Shown one piece after another: positions 53,643 through 62,304 of a DNA stretch of 64,000 nt. Each line of letters opens with the position of its first letter. Positions within the stretch are counted from its first letter, which is position 1. Location of the stretch: NCBI GenBank assembly GCA_029258375.1, contig JARHZA010000001.1, positions 186,001 to 250,000 on the forward strand, written 5' to 3'. The stretch is from Eubacterium sp. (GTDB taxonomy: Bacteria; Bacillota; Clostridia; Oscillospirales; Acutalibacteraceae). Position numbers and translations under genes: made by a program. The notes beneath the pieces are model-generated. The model worked only from the letters and a program-made list of their open reading frames with translations, was not told where the DNA came from and ran no database searches.

Positions 53643-55364
53643 TTAGAAATTATATTTACTTCTTTTTCTGTAAGTAGTATGTAAAATTTCGTGTGCTTTT
53701 TCACTGTTTGGAGCACCAAGAAATTCATCATAAATCATCTTAATAACTGGAGATTCGTGAGATTTACGAAGTTCCATAGATGCGTCTTTGTCATAAAGTG
53801 CTTGAGCTCTAAGCGCAGGAATATCAAGCCTGTTTTTAGTTTTATCTCTTTGAATAGGCTGACCACCACCGTTTATGCAGCCACCAGGGCAAGCCATAAT
53901 TTCAATAAACTGGTATGGTGCTTTTCCGCTTTTAACTAAATCACAAAGTTTAGCAGCATTTTTAAGACCACTTGTAGCAGCAACGTTAATTTCAATTCCT
54001 GCAACGTTATATGTAGCCTCTTTTAAACCTCTAACGCCACGAACTTCTTTAAAGTCAGTTGCAGAAAATTCGCCGTCAAGCATATAGGCAGCAGTACGAA
54101 GTGCAGCCTCCATAACACCACCAGCAGCACCAAAAATTGCACCTGCGCCAGATGCTGTTGCAAAAGGAGAGTCAAATTCTTCATCAGGTAAAGATTCAAA
54201 ATCAATACCAGCAGCTTGAATCATTTCGCCAAGTTCACGAGTTGTGAGTGCAACGTCAACAGTGCCTGCCATTTCTTCTCTTTCAACTTCAAATTTCTTT
54301 GCAGTGCAAGGAATAACAGAAACAACAAAAAGGTCTTTAGGGTCTATGTTATTCTTTTCGCAGTAATAGGATTTTAAAAGTGCACCAAACATTTGTTGTG
54401 GTGATTTGCAAGAAGAAAGATGAGGAAGAAGTTCCGGATAATAATGCTCTGCATATTTAACCCAACCAGGGCAACAAGATGTAAACATTGGAAGTGGCTT
54501 GTTGTTTTTGATTCTGTCAACAAGTTCAGAAGCCTCTTCAAGAATAGTTAAATCGGCAGTAACGTTCATATCAAATGCAGCGTCTGCACCAAGGCGTCTT
54601 ATTGCACCTGGAAGTTTCTTTTCAACATTTGTGCCAATAGGAAGGTCGAATTCTTCGCCAAGTGTTGCACGAACTGCTGGGGCAGTGAAGAACACAACTT
54701 TTTTGTTTGGTTCGCCTATTGTTGCCCAAACTTGTGCAGTGTGGTTCTTTTCTGAAAGAGCACCAACTGGGCAAGAAACAATACATTGACCACAACCAAT
54801 GCAGGCAGAAGCATCAAGTGGCATTTCAAAAGCACAGCCAATAGTTTTTCTGTAACCACGCTGACGAGGACCAACAACACCAATTCCTTGGTTGTTACAA
54901 GCGGCAACGCAACGCATACAGTGAATACATTTATTGTTATCTCTAATAATGTATGGCGAAGTTGTGTCAACTGGTTCAAGTTTATCAGTTGAAGGAAAAC
55001 GGTCTTCGTCAACACCGTAATCTTTACAAAGTTTTTGAAGTTCGCATCTGTTAGAACGAACGCAAGAAAGGCATTTTTTGTGATGTTCAGAAACAATAAG
55101 TTCAAGAGTTGTTCTTCTTGATTGACGAACTTGTGGTGTGTTGGTCCAAACTTCAAGACCTTCAGAAACAGGGTAAACGCAAGATGCAACAAGACCTCTT
55201 GCACCCTTTACTTCAACAACACAAACACGGCAAGCGCCAATGCAGTTTATATCTTTAAGATAGCAAAGAGAAGGAATATCAATATGTGCTTTTCTTGCAG
55301 CCTCAATTATTGTTGTGCCCTCTTCAGCTTGAACAGGGATACCGTTAATTTTAAGATTTACCAT
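53643..55364 (-). CDS. hydA: [FeFe] hydrogenase catalytic subunit (HydA/HndD)
   Basis: 573 residues. The N-terminal [2Fe-2S] domain has Cys34, 45, 48, 62. The His-Cys3 cluster has H94, C98, C101, C107. Two [4Fe-4S] clusters are in CIHCMRCVAAC and CIGCGQCIVSC. The H-cluster motifs are L1 TSCCPGW (295-301), L2 IPCTAKKFE (351-359) and L3 MACPGGCINGGGQP (490-503). L2 normally begins with Met, here Ile. With hydB and hydC this forms the NAD/ferredoxin-linked trimeric hydrogenase, many of which bifurcate electrons. Last gene of the operon. Confidence 0.95.
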   Translation of the reverse strand: MVNLKINGIPVQAEEGTTIIEAARKAHIDIPSLCYLKDINCIGACRVCVVEVKGARGLVASCVYPVSEGLEVWTNTPQVRQSRRTTLELIVSEHHKKCLSCVRSNRCELQKLCKDYGVDEDRFPSTDKLEPVDTTSPYIIRDNNKCIHCMRCVAACNNQGIGVVGPRQRGYRKTIGCAFEMPLDASACIGCGQCIVSCPVGALSEKNHTAQVWATIGEPNKKVVFFTAPAVRATLGEEFDLPIGTNVEKKLPGAIRRLGADAAFDMNVTADLTILEEASELVDRIKNNKPLPMFTSCCPGWVKYAEHYYPELLPHLSSCKSPQQMFGALLKSYYCEKNNIDPKDLFVVSVIPCTAKKFEVEREEMAGTVDVALTTRELGEMIQAAGIDFESLPDEEFDSPFATASGAGAIFGAAGGVMEAALRTAAYMLDGEFSATDFKEVRGVRGLKEATYNVAGIEINVAATSGLKNAAKLCDLVKSGKAPYQFIEIMACPGGCINGGGQPIQRDKTKNRLDIPALRAQALYDKDASMELRKSHESPVIKMIYDEFLGAPNSEKAHEILHTTYRKRSKYNF

Positions 55365-55380
55365 AATATCGCTATTCTCC

Positions 55381-57273
55381 TTACTTTTTAATTATTGCGT
55401 TAAAGTGACAGTTGTTAAAGCAAAGACCACACTTAATACATTTTTCAGGGTCAATGTGATGTGGTTCTTTTACATTTCCGCTAATTGCACCAACAGGGCA
55501 GTTGCGAGCGCAAAGAGTACAACCTCTGCATTTGTCTTCTTCAATAACAAAAGAAAGGAGTGCTTTACAAACACCGGCAGGGCACTTTTTATCTTTAATG
55601 TGTGCAAGGTATTCATCGCCAAAAGCATTCATTGTTGAAAGAATTGGGTTTGGTGCAGTTTGACCTAATGCACAAAGAGATGAAGTTTTCATATGGTTTG
55701 CAAGTTCAGTAATCTTGTCAAGGTCTTCAATTTCTCCGTTACCCTCTGTAATTTTAGTAAGGTAATCAAGAAGTTTCTTTGTACCAATTCGGCAAGGTGT
55801 GCATTTACCGCAACTTTCGTCAACAGTAAATTCAAGATAGAATTTTGCAAGGTCAACCATACAGGTGTCCTCATCAAGAACAATCATACCACCTGAACCC
55901 ATCATAGAACCAATTTTAACAAGGTTGTCGTAGTCGATAGGAACATCTATGTATTCAGCACTAATGCAACCACCAGAAGGGCCACCAGTTTGTGCCGCTT
56001 TAAATTTTTTGCCGTTTGGGATACCTTCACCAATTTCTTCAACAATTTCACGAATAGTTGTTCCCATAGGGACTTCAACAAGACCAACGTTGTTGATTTT
56101 ACCACCAAGTGCAAAAACTTTTGTTCCTTTTGATGTTTCAGTACCAATTTTAGAATACCAGTCTGCACCGTTAATGATTATTGGGTTAATATTTGCGTAT
56201 GTTTCAACATTGTTAAGAATTGTTGGTTTATCAAAAAGACCTTTAACAGCTGGGAAAGGAGGTCGTGGGCGAGGTTCGCCACGGTGACCTTCAATAGAAG
56301 TCATAAGTGCAGTTTCTTCGCCACAAACAAATGCACCTGCACCAAGTCTAATTTCAATATCAAAATCAAAACCAGAATTAAGAATATTTTTGCCAAGAAG
56401 ACCATATTCTTTTGCCTGATTTATAGCAATTTGAAGACGCTGAACGGCAATAGGGTATTCGGCACGCACATAAACATAACCTTGGTTAGAGCCAATTGTG
56501 TAACCGGCAATTGCCATAGCCTCAATAACACTGTGCGGGTCGCCTTCAAGAACAGAACGGTCCATAAATGCACCAGGGTCGCCTTCGTCAGCATTGCAAC
56601 ATACATATTTAGTATCGTTTTGTTGTGCCATTGCAAAAGCCCATTTTCTACCTGTTGGGAAACCTGCACCACCTCTACCTCTAAGACCGGCAGCAAGAAG
56701 TTCATCTATAACATCTTGTTGTGACATAGTGGTTAAAACTTTTGCAAGTGCAAAATATCCGTCTGAAGCAATTGATTCCTCAATGTTTTCAGGGTCAATA
56801 ACTCCGCAGTTGCGAAGTGCAATTCTCATTTGTTTTTTATAGAATGGAGTTTCTGAAAGTGGAATTGTAGAGCCATCTTCACAAACTGTTTTTGCATATA
56901 AGTATTTTTTTACAGGTTCGCCACCAACAACAAGGTGACCTGCAACAATTTCTGGAATTTCTTTTGGTGTTACTTGGCTATAAAATGAACCCTCAGGGTA
57001 AACAATCATAATAGGGCCAAGTGAACAAAGTCCAAAACAACCTGTTTTAACTACAAGAACGTCATTTATGCCCTGAACTTCAAGTTCATTTTTGAGAGCA
57101 TCAATAACATCTCTTGAGCCAGAAGATGTACAACCTGTACCACCGCAAATAAGAACTTGTTTTCTGTAAGCAGTGTTTTTAGATAGTTTTTCGCCCTCTT
57201 CTGCAACAAGGCGGCGAACTTTTACTATATCTTCATTTCTTTTTTTAATTTCATTAAGCATTTCAACAGTCAT
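55381..57273 (-). CDS. hydB: Hydrogenase flavoprotein subunit HydB (NuoF-like)
   Basis: 630 residues: an N-terminal thioredoxin-like [2Fe-2S] domain (CGGTGC ... CFGLC), the NADH/FMN-binding NuoF core (GLRGRGGAGFPTGRKWAFA, ADEGDPGAFMDRS), the SLBB segment, a [4Fe-4S] site in SCGKCTPCRIG, and C-terminal double [4Fe-4S] ferredoxin domains (CRGCTLCARNC, CIKCGLCFNNC). This is the full bifurcating-type HydB architecture. It starts 2 bp after hydC and ends 16 bp before hydA. Confidence 0.95.
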   Translation of the reverse strand: MTVEMLNEIKKRNEDIVKVRRLVAEEGEKLSKNTAYRKQVLICGGTGCTSSGSRDVIDALKNELEVQGINDVLVVKTGCFGLCSLGPIMIVYPEGSFYSQVTPKEIPEIVAGHLVVGGEPVKKYLYAKTVCEDGSTIPLSETPFYKKQMRIALRNCGVIDPENIEESIASDGYFALAKVLTTMSQQDVIDELLAAGLRGRGGAGFPTGRKWAFAMAQQNDTKYVCCNADEGDPGAFMDRSVLEGDPHSVIEAMAIAGYTIGSNQGYVYVRAEYPIAVQRLQIAINQAKEYGLLGKNILNSGFDFDIEIRLGAGAFVCGEETALMTSIEGHRGEPRPRPPFPAVKGLFDKPTILNNVETYANINPIIINGADWYSKIGTETSKGTKVFALGGKINNVGLVEVPMGTTIREIVEEIGEGIPNGKKFKAAQTGGPSGGCISAEYIDVPIDYDNLVKIGSMMGSGGMIVLDEDTCMVDLAKFYLEFTVDESCGKCTPCRIGTKKLLDYLTKITEGNGEIEDLDKITELANHMKTSSLCALGQTAPNPILSTMNAFGDEYLAHIKDKKCPAGVCKALLSFVIEEDKCRGCTLCARNCPVGAISGNVKEPHHIDPEKCIKCGLCFNNCHFNAIIKK

Positions 57274-57275
57274 AA

Positions 57276-57773
57276 TTAAGCGTCCTCCTTGTCTTTGTAT
57301 TCAGCAAGAATTTTGCTAATATCTTCTGGTTTAACTCTGCCATAAACTTTGTCATTAATCATAATTACAGGTGCAAGACCACAAGCACCAACGCAACGGC
57401 AGGTATCAATACTGAATTTACGATCTGGTGTACATTCACCGTCTTTAATGCCAAGTTGGTTTTCAACTTCGTCAAGAACTGCTTTTGAACCTTTTACATA
57501 GCAGGCAGTTCCAAGGCAAACAGAAATTCTGTATTTACCCTTAGGCATAAGGTTAAACTGGCTGTAAAATGTTGCAACTCCGTAAACTTCAGAAAGCGAA
57601 ATTTCAAGAGCTTCTGCAATCATCGTTTGAACTTCAATAGGTAGGTATCCATAAATGTTTTGTGCCTCTTGAAGAATCGGCATTAAACATCCTGGAACAT
57701 TTTTGTACTTCTCAAAAACTGCATTAAGTTGCTTTTCTTGCGTAGCAGTTCCTTCAAACGGTAAAGTAATCAT
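57276..57773 (-). CDS. hydC: Hydrogenase [2Fe-2S] subunit HydC (NuoE-like)
   Basis: 165 residues, NuoE/HndA family. A helical N-terminus (LPIEVQTMIAEALEISLSEVYGVATFYSQF) is followed by the thioredoxin-fold [2Fe-2S] domain with CLGTACYVKG and CRCVGACGLAP. First gene of hydCBA; electron transfer subunit of the trimeric hydrogenase. The nearby upstream dyad may be an operator. Confidence 0.94.
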   Translation of the reverse strand: MITLPFEGTATQEKQLNAVFEKYKNVPGCLMPILQEAQNIYGYLPIEVQTMIAEALEISLSEVYGVATFYSQFNLMPKGKYRISVCLGTACYVKGSKAVLDEVENQLGIKDGECTPDRKFSIDTCRCVGACGLAPVIMINDKVYGRVKPEDISKILAEYKDKEDA

Positions 57774-57796
57774 GCTTATCCCCTTTTTTAAAAAAA

Positions 57797-57814
57797 TAGT
57801 ATATGTATATACTA
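57797..57814 (-). promoter_or_regulatory. 18-bp dyad upstream of hydCBA
   Basis: TAGTATAT-GT-ATATACTA is a perfect dyad 23 bp upstream of the hydC start. A possible -10 (minus strand TATAGT) overlaps it. It does not match the Rex box. Confidence 0.5.
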
Positions 57815-57865
57815 TACAATAATTTTGCTAAGAAATCTATAATTTTATCAAAGTTGTTTAAAAAT

Positions 57866-57901
57866 GGGCATAAAAATGCCCGATTTCTATACGAAATCGG
57901 G
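57866..57901 (-). terminator. Overlapping hairpins after PHP gene
   Basis: CCCGATTTC / GAAATCGGG (57879-57901) and GGGCA / TGCCC (57866-57881) share bases 57879-57881 and so exclude each other. The second is followed on the minus strand by ATTTTT. Together they probably end the PHP transcript. Confidence 0.7.
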
Positions 57902-57925
57902 AAATTGTATAACAGATTAAGTTAA

Positions 57926-58816
57926 TTATTCGTTACTTGCAGCTGCTAAAGCGGCTTCTTTTTCTGCTTTTCTTTGCGCACGTTTCTTTTTTGCCTTATA
58001 ACCAAGAAGCTTGTCTAAGTTTGCTTGAGGTGTTGAACAAGCACCAAGTGTAACAGTTTTTTCTCCATAAATGCCGTGGAAATCAGAACCACCTGTTGAA
58101 AGAAGTCCTTTCTTTGCACAAATAGTTAAAAGTTTTTCAACTGTTTCTTCGTCTGCAGAAGGGTGCCAAACTTCAACGCCATCAAGTCCCATTTTTACAT
58201 AGTTACCAATTTCATCAAAATTGTTAAACTTTGCAGGGTGAGCAAGAACTGCAATACCACCAGCACCGTGTATCTCTTCAATAACTTCTTCAACACTTGG
58301 GTATTTGGTTGGTGCAAGAACATTTATTTCACTTGATGGATCAAAAAGAGCCTTATATAAACTACCAAAAATAGAATCTGTGTAGCCTGCGTCCATAAGG
58401 GCGTGCATAATATGTTGTTTATAAAGGTTTGTTGAACCAGATGCATGGGCAATAATAAAATCAGATGTAACAGGAAAACGGCTTGCAACCTTAAGCATCA
58501 TAATTTGACCAGCACGTTTACGTGCAACTGATGTGCGTTTGCAAATTCCTTCAAGTCTGTTAGGTGAATCAGCAAGGTAACATAAAATGTGAACTTTTTT
58601 GCCTGCATCAAAGTCAAAAGCTGAAATTTCAACTCCTGGAATAACATTTACACCGTAACGTTTTCCTATAACTTGGCCTCTTACTGTACCTGCAAGGCAG
58701 TCATGGTCAGTTATTGCAATGGTGTCAATTCCGCTTTTCTGAGCAATAACAATAAGATCTTCTATTCCAACTGAACCGTCGCTTAACTTGGTATGGCAAT
58801 GTAAATCTGCTGCCAT
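57926..58816 (-). CDS. PHP-domain phosphoesterase
   Basis: 296 residues. PHP metal motifs are DLHCHTKLSDGS, ITDHDCLAG, PGVEISAFD, LAHPAKF and GGSDFHG. It resembles the RNase AM / nucleoside-3',5'-bisphosphate phosphatase branch (YciV type), probably in RNA or nucleotide metabolism. The C-terminus is a Lys/Ala-rich tail. The start is ATG at 58816 or ATG at 58822; AAGGAGAG lies upstream of both, and the promoter excludes longer forms. Confidence 0.85.
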   Translation of the reverse strand: MAADLHCHTKLSDGSVGIEDLIVIAQKSGIDTIAITDHDCLAGTVRGQVIGKRYGVNVIPGVEISAFDFDAGKKVHILCYLADSPNRLEGICKRTSVARKRAGQIMMLKVASRFPVTSDFIIAHASGSTNLYKQHIMHALMDAGYTDSIFGSLYKALFDPSSEINVLAPTKYPSVEEVIEEIHGAGGIAVLAHPAKFNNFDEIGNYVKMGLDGVEVWHPSADEETVEKLLTICAKKGLLSTGGSDFHGIYGEKTVTLGACSTPQANLDKLLGYKAKKKRAQRKAEKEAALAAASNE

Positions 58817-58877
58817 ATACATTACTCTCCTTACATAATAAATTTGTTTGGCACAAATAAAGTGCCTTATCATATAC

Positions 58878-58906
58878 ATTTTAACATTAAAATGATTTTG
58901 TTTCAA
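58878..58906 (-). promoter_or_regulatory. Promoter of PHP gene
   Basis: Minus strand TTGAAA (58906-58901), 17 bp, TAAAAT (58883-58878) with a TGT extension. Confidence 0.65.
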
Positions 58907-58973
58907 TCCCTAAATTAGACAAAATTCGAAATTTGCCAAAACTATGAAATCATATAATTTAAGGAAAGAATTG

Positions 58974-59519
58974 TTATTTTGTTGTTTTTAATTCCCTGTA
59001 AAGTTTAGAAACAGGAAGACCAACAACATTAAAATAATCGCCGTCAATTTTTTCAACAAGGATAGAGCCAAAACCTTGAATTCCATAAGCTCCTGCCTTG
59101 TCATTACATTCGCCAGTATTTATGTAACTATCTATTTCTTCGTCTGTTAAATCAAAAAAATTAACTTTTGTTTCGCAGAAAAAAGATTTCTTTTCTTTAG
59201 GCGAAATAATTGTAACGCCGGTAAAAACAGAATGTGTATTACCACTTAACATTTTAAGCATCTCTTTTGCGTTTTCGTTGCTTTTAGGCTTGCCAAGAAT
59301 TTTGCCGTCTATTGCAACAACTGTGTCTGCCCCAATAACAACATCATTTTTGTTTTCAAAAGGTTCTGCTTTTATTTTAGATAAGTATAAAACTGCATCG
59401 CTTGGAGAAATGCCATCAGGCAAAGTTTCGTCAACATCAGCAGATTTTATAACAAAATCTTCAGTAATAAATTTTAAAAGTTCACATCTTCTTGGAGATT
59501 TAGATGCAAGAATAAGCAT
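58974..59519 (-). CDS. maf: Maf-like nucleotide pyrophosphatase
   Basis: Hydrolyses dTTP/UTP or modified nucleotides; a house-cleaning enzyme linked to septum control. 181 residues with LASKSPRRCELL, SKIKAEPF, GADTVVAIDG and DKAGAYGIQG. The ATG overlaps the stop of the U32 gene by one base (TAATG). Last gene of zapA-U32-maf. Confidence 0.92.
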   Translation of the reverse strand: MLILASKSPRRCELLKFITEDFVIKSADVDETLPDGISPSDAVLYLSKIKAEPFENKNDVVIGADTVVAIDGKILGKPKSNENAKEMLKMLSGNTHSVFTGVTIISPKEKKSFFCETKVNFFDLTDEEIDSYINTGECNDKAGAYGIQGFGSILVEKIDGDYFNVVGLPVSKLYRELKTTK

Positions 59520-61522
59520 TATAATACACCTCTGTAATAAAGACCTCTTGTGTAGTCAAAAGGTGGTTTTGATTCGTTTTTATATAAATCTATAATTTTT
59601 TCAACTTCATTCACATTTTCATTTGTAAAATAAAATTGAATAAAATCAGTTTTTATTTCGTGCATTCTGTCTGCCATATAAATAGGCACAGAATTAAGAA
59701 TTTCAACACAAGGGTAAGGAGAACAAACAACAGGGAACTCAATGCCTTTTCTGTCTGTTAACTTGCCGTTTTTTTGACATTTGGCACAGCCAATGTTGTT
59801 TTTAACAGGGCAGTTTCTTGTTAACATAAGTGGAACTCTTCCGTAACCAATAATTCCGGTATCGTCTGTGTTAATAGCATTTGCACTATCAATAGTAAGT
59901 TCAAAAGATAAAATTGGAGAATTTATTTCTTGAGCAGTTTTGCTATTAAACACATTTAAACCAAAATCGCCATAAACTTCAAATCCCAAATCTTTTGCAA
60001 GTTTATATGAACCAATATTGCCACAAAGTGCCTTTTTTACACCAATTTTCTTTAATTTTTTAAGTTTTTCTGTAATTTCGTGTTCTTTGCCAAAAAGCCC
60101 ACGTGGAATTTCAACACCTGCTCTGTTGTCTATAAAATCTTCAGGGGTAGACCAAATAGGAATAAAAATTCGCTCAAATGGGTGTTTATCTGGAATTTGA
60201 GAAACATCGCTAAACCTTGCAGTAAAATAAGGCTTGCCACCTTTGATTCGCTTTTTAATCTCTTTAAAAGGTTCGGCAACAACTGGGCTTGTTTCAGTTT
60301 TAGATAGTTCTTCAACTGCTTGCCTGCGAAGTGCGTTAATCTTAGAAGCAGGCACAATCAAGCCGTCATCAAGTGTTATGTTAATGTTGTTTGCAAAAAA
60401 TTGTGTTCCACCAAATTTTTTAAGTCTGTCAGTTAAACTTTCAACTGTCATAGGCTTGTTGATTGCAACTTCTGGTGCATCGCCAGTAACAGTAACTGTT
60501 TTTTGAAGTGCAGTTGCAGTAAGTTTAACAGGTTTGTCTTTTTTACAAACAAAATCTATATCTATTGGTAAAAGTGGATTTTCGTTATCATAAAGATGAG
60601 AAAGATTTTTAAGAACATCTTTGGCAGCAACTACATCTTCTTTTTGTCTTGTGCCAAACATTGTTTTGTTCATTTCATTTTTAAAATAACCTTGTGTAAA
60701 ACCACTTCTGCTGAATACGCTTTTTAGTTCAATTTCATCTTTAATTGAATAATCGCCAGCAATTGCTTTTTTTACTGCAGAAACTGCTGCTGCAACATAT
60801 TCAGGGCGTTTCATTCTGCCTTCAATTTTAAGGCTTAAAACACCAACATTTTCAATATCTTTAATTTGCCTTATAAGACTTAAATCTTTTAAACTAAGGT
60901 CAAAACTTTTGCTGTTGTTTGCAGAAAAAGAAAGTCTGCAAGGCTGAGCACAAAGTCCTCTATTGCCACTTCTTTGACCAATCATTGCAGAAAGTGCGCA
61001 TTGACCAGAAACACTCATACAAAGAGCACCGTGAATAAACATTTCAAGTTCAAGGTCTGTGCTTTTTCTTATTTCAAGAATTTCATCTGCCGTCATTTCA
61101 CGTGGTAGCACCATTCTTGAAAAACCGAGTTCTTTTAATGCCTCTGCACCTTTTGGAGTCATAACGCTTGTTTGCGTAGATGCGTGAATTTTTGCAGTTG
61201 GAAAATATTCTTTAATCATTTTAGCAACGCCAATATCTTGCACGATAAAAGCATCAACACCAACTGAAAGTGCATTTTTTACAAGATTATAAGCGTCTAA
61301 AAATTCATTATCTGCACAAAGAGTGTTTATTGTTAAATAAACTTTAACACCGTGGCTATGGCAGTATTCTACTGCACTTTTTAGTTCTTCATCATTAAAA
61401 TTGCCGGCATTACGACGGGCGTTTAACGATTTACCACCAAGGTAAACCGCATTTGCACCGCATCTTACACCGGCAACAAGTGACTCCTGCGATCCAGCAG
61501 GAGCTAAAATTTCAAAATTCAT
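59519..61522 (-). CDS. U32-family protein (RlhA/TrhP-like)
   Basis: 667 residues. Peptidase U32 name is historical: characterised relatives hydroxylate 23S rRNA (RlhA) or tRNA (TrhP) via an iron-sulfur cluster. The N-terminal domain begins ILAPAGSQESLVAGVRCGANAVYLG; the cluster-binding Cys are in GALCMSVSGQC and RGLCAQPC. A long C-terminal part has a second Cys group (RNCPVKNNIGCAKC). The zapA-U32-maf order suggests a housekeeping role. Confidence 0.88.
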   Translation of the reverse strand: MNFEILAPAGSQESLVAGVRCGANAVYLGGKSLNARRNAGNFNDEELKSAVEYCHSHGVKVYLTINTLCADNEFLDAYNLVKNALSVGVDAFIVQDIGVAKMIKEYFPTAKIHASTQTSVMTPKGAEALKELGFSRMVLPREMTADEILEIRKSTDLELEMFIHGALCMSVSGQCALSAMIGQRSGNRGLCAQPCRLSFSANNSKSFDLSLKDLSLIRQIKDIENVGVLSLKIEGRMKRPEYVAAAVSAVKKAIAGDYSIKDEIELKSVFSRSGFTQGYFKNEMNKTMFGTRQKEDVVAAKDVLKNLSHLYDNENPLLPIDIDFVCKKDKPVKLTATALQKTVTVTGDAPEVAINKPMTVESLTDRLKKFGGTQFFANNINITLDDGLIVPASKINALRRQAVEELSKTETSPVVAEPFKEIKKRIKGGKPYFTARFSDVSQIPDKHPFERIFIPIWSTPEDFIDNRAGVEIPRGLFGKEHEITEKLKKLKKIGVKKALCGNIGSYKLAKDLGFEVYGDFGLNVFNSKTAQEINSPILSFELTIDSANAINTDDTGIIGYGRVPLMLTRNCPVKNNIGCAKCQKNGKLTDRKGIEFPVVCSPYPCVEILNSVPIYMADRMHEIKTDFIQFYFTNENVNEVEKIIDLYKNESKPPFDYTRGLYYRGVL

Positions 61523-61568
61523 ATTTAGTATCTTTCTTTTCTATTATTAAATAGCAAAGAGAAAAGAT

Positions 61569-61928
61569 TTATTGTTTTTCGCTTAATCTATCTCTTAGGT
61601 TGTTAACTTCTCTGTTAAGTCTTTCAACTTCTCTTCTTGCAACATCAACTTCCATTCTTGCTCTTGCACTATCTTCAAGGTAATCTTTAATTTGAGCACG
61701 AAGATTATCAGCCGCAGCAGTTGCTTTTCTGCAGGCATCTGTTTGGTCAAGGGCAACAAGAATAGCACATTGTATTGAAGAAAGACTTGGGCTGCTACTT
61801 GCAATGTCTTTCATTTCTGAATCAATAAATTCGCCAAGGCTTTCAACGTATTCTGGATCATCTTCTGTGCGAATTGAATATGTTGCACCGCATATTTTTA
61901 TTTGAACTTTATTCTTTTCCATTTTCAT
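61569..61928 (-). CDS. zapA: Cell division protein ZapA-like
   Basis: 119 residues. The N-terminal globular part (VQIKICGATYSIRTEDDPEYVESLGEFI) and the long coiled coil (about 60-117, RMEVDVARREVERLNREVNN) are typical of ZapA, which bundles FtsZ. GAGGC precedes ATG 61928; a second ATG two codons later is possible. First gene of the operon, with a consensus promoter and a perfect dyad at its start site. Confidence 0.9.
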   Translation of the reverse strand: MKMEKNKVQIKICGATYSIRTEDDPEYVESLGEFIDSEMKDIASSSPSLSSIQCAILVALDQTDACRKATAAADNLRAQIKDYLEDSARARMEVDVARREVERLNREVNNLRDRLSEKQ

Positions 61929-61960
61929 AATGCCTCAACTTTATATCTTTAAAATTATAT

Positions 61961-61979
61961 ATTACTAAAACTTAGTAAT
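61961..61979 (-). promoter_or_regulatory. 19-bp dyad at zapA transcription start
   Basis: ATTACTAA-AAC-TTAGTAAT is a perfect 8-bp dyad directly abutting the zapA -10 on its downstream side, where a repressor would block transcription or an RNA hairpin would cap the transcript. Confidence 0.6.
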
Positions 61980-62008
61980 AGTATAACAACTAATTAAAAC
62001 AATGTCAA
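61980..62008 (-). promoter_or_regulatory. Promoter of zapA-U32-maf
   Basis: Minus strand TTGACA (62008-62003), 17 bp, TATACT (61985-61980) with a TGT extension: near-consensus. Confidence 0.85.
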
Positions 62009-62110
62009 TTATTAAAACATAAGGCAATATATTATCAAAAAGTTGATTTTTTGTTGTTTTTTACTACCCTATGTCAGTTGTTATAAAGTAAAAAATAAAA
62101 AATTAAATTG

Positions 62111-62139
62111 TTGACAAAAAGCGTATTCTTACTTATACT
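62111..62139 (+). promoter_or_regulatory. Promoter of riboswitch-antiporter unit
   Basis: TTGACA (62111-62116), 17 bp, TATACT (62134-62139): near-consensus. Transcription would start at about 62146, the first base of the aptamer. Confidence 0.88.
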
Positions 62140-62146
62140 CTTTTGT

Positions 62147-62206
62147 GGGAATGAGGTTCTCCCTTAGTTTTTACTAAAACTGCTTATTTTAGCTGATGAC
62201 TTCTGC
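62147..62206 (+). ncRNA. Fluoride riboswitch (crcB motif) aptamer
   Basis: The leader matches the conserved blocks of the crcB/fluoride aptamer in order: GGGAATGAGGTTCTCCC (62147-62163), then AAACTGC (62177-62183) and GCTGATGACTTCT (62192-62204). The Thermotoga aptamer reads GGGCGATGAGG, AACTGC and GCTGATGGCCTCT at the same places. A 5-bp hairpin TTAGT / ACTAA is inserted between the first two blocks. The 3' block is also the 5' arm of the terminator, the usual switch design in which fluoride stops termination. Confidence 0.82.
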
Positions 62207-62236
62207 TTTTAACGCAGAAATTGTCAGCTTTTTTTG
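62192..62236 (+). terminator. Riboswitch expression-platform terminator
   Basis: GCTGA ... TTCTGC pairs with GCAGAA ... TCAGC in a long imperfect stem followed by eight T. It overlaps the aptamer's conserved GCTGATG block, so aptamer and terminator compete. Confidence 0.85.
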
Positions 62237-62304
62237 TTGTTATTAGAAAATTTTGTTAATTATACACACAAAAAAACATAAAAAATTTTTTAAGGAGAAA
62301 TTTT

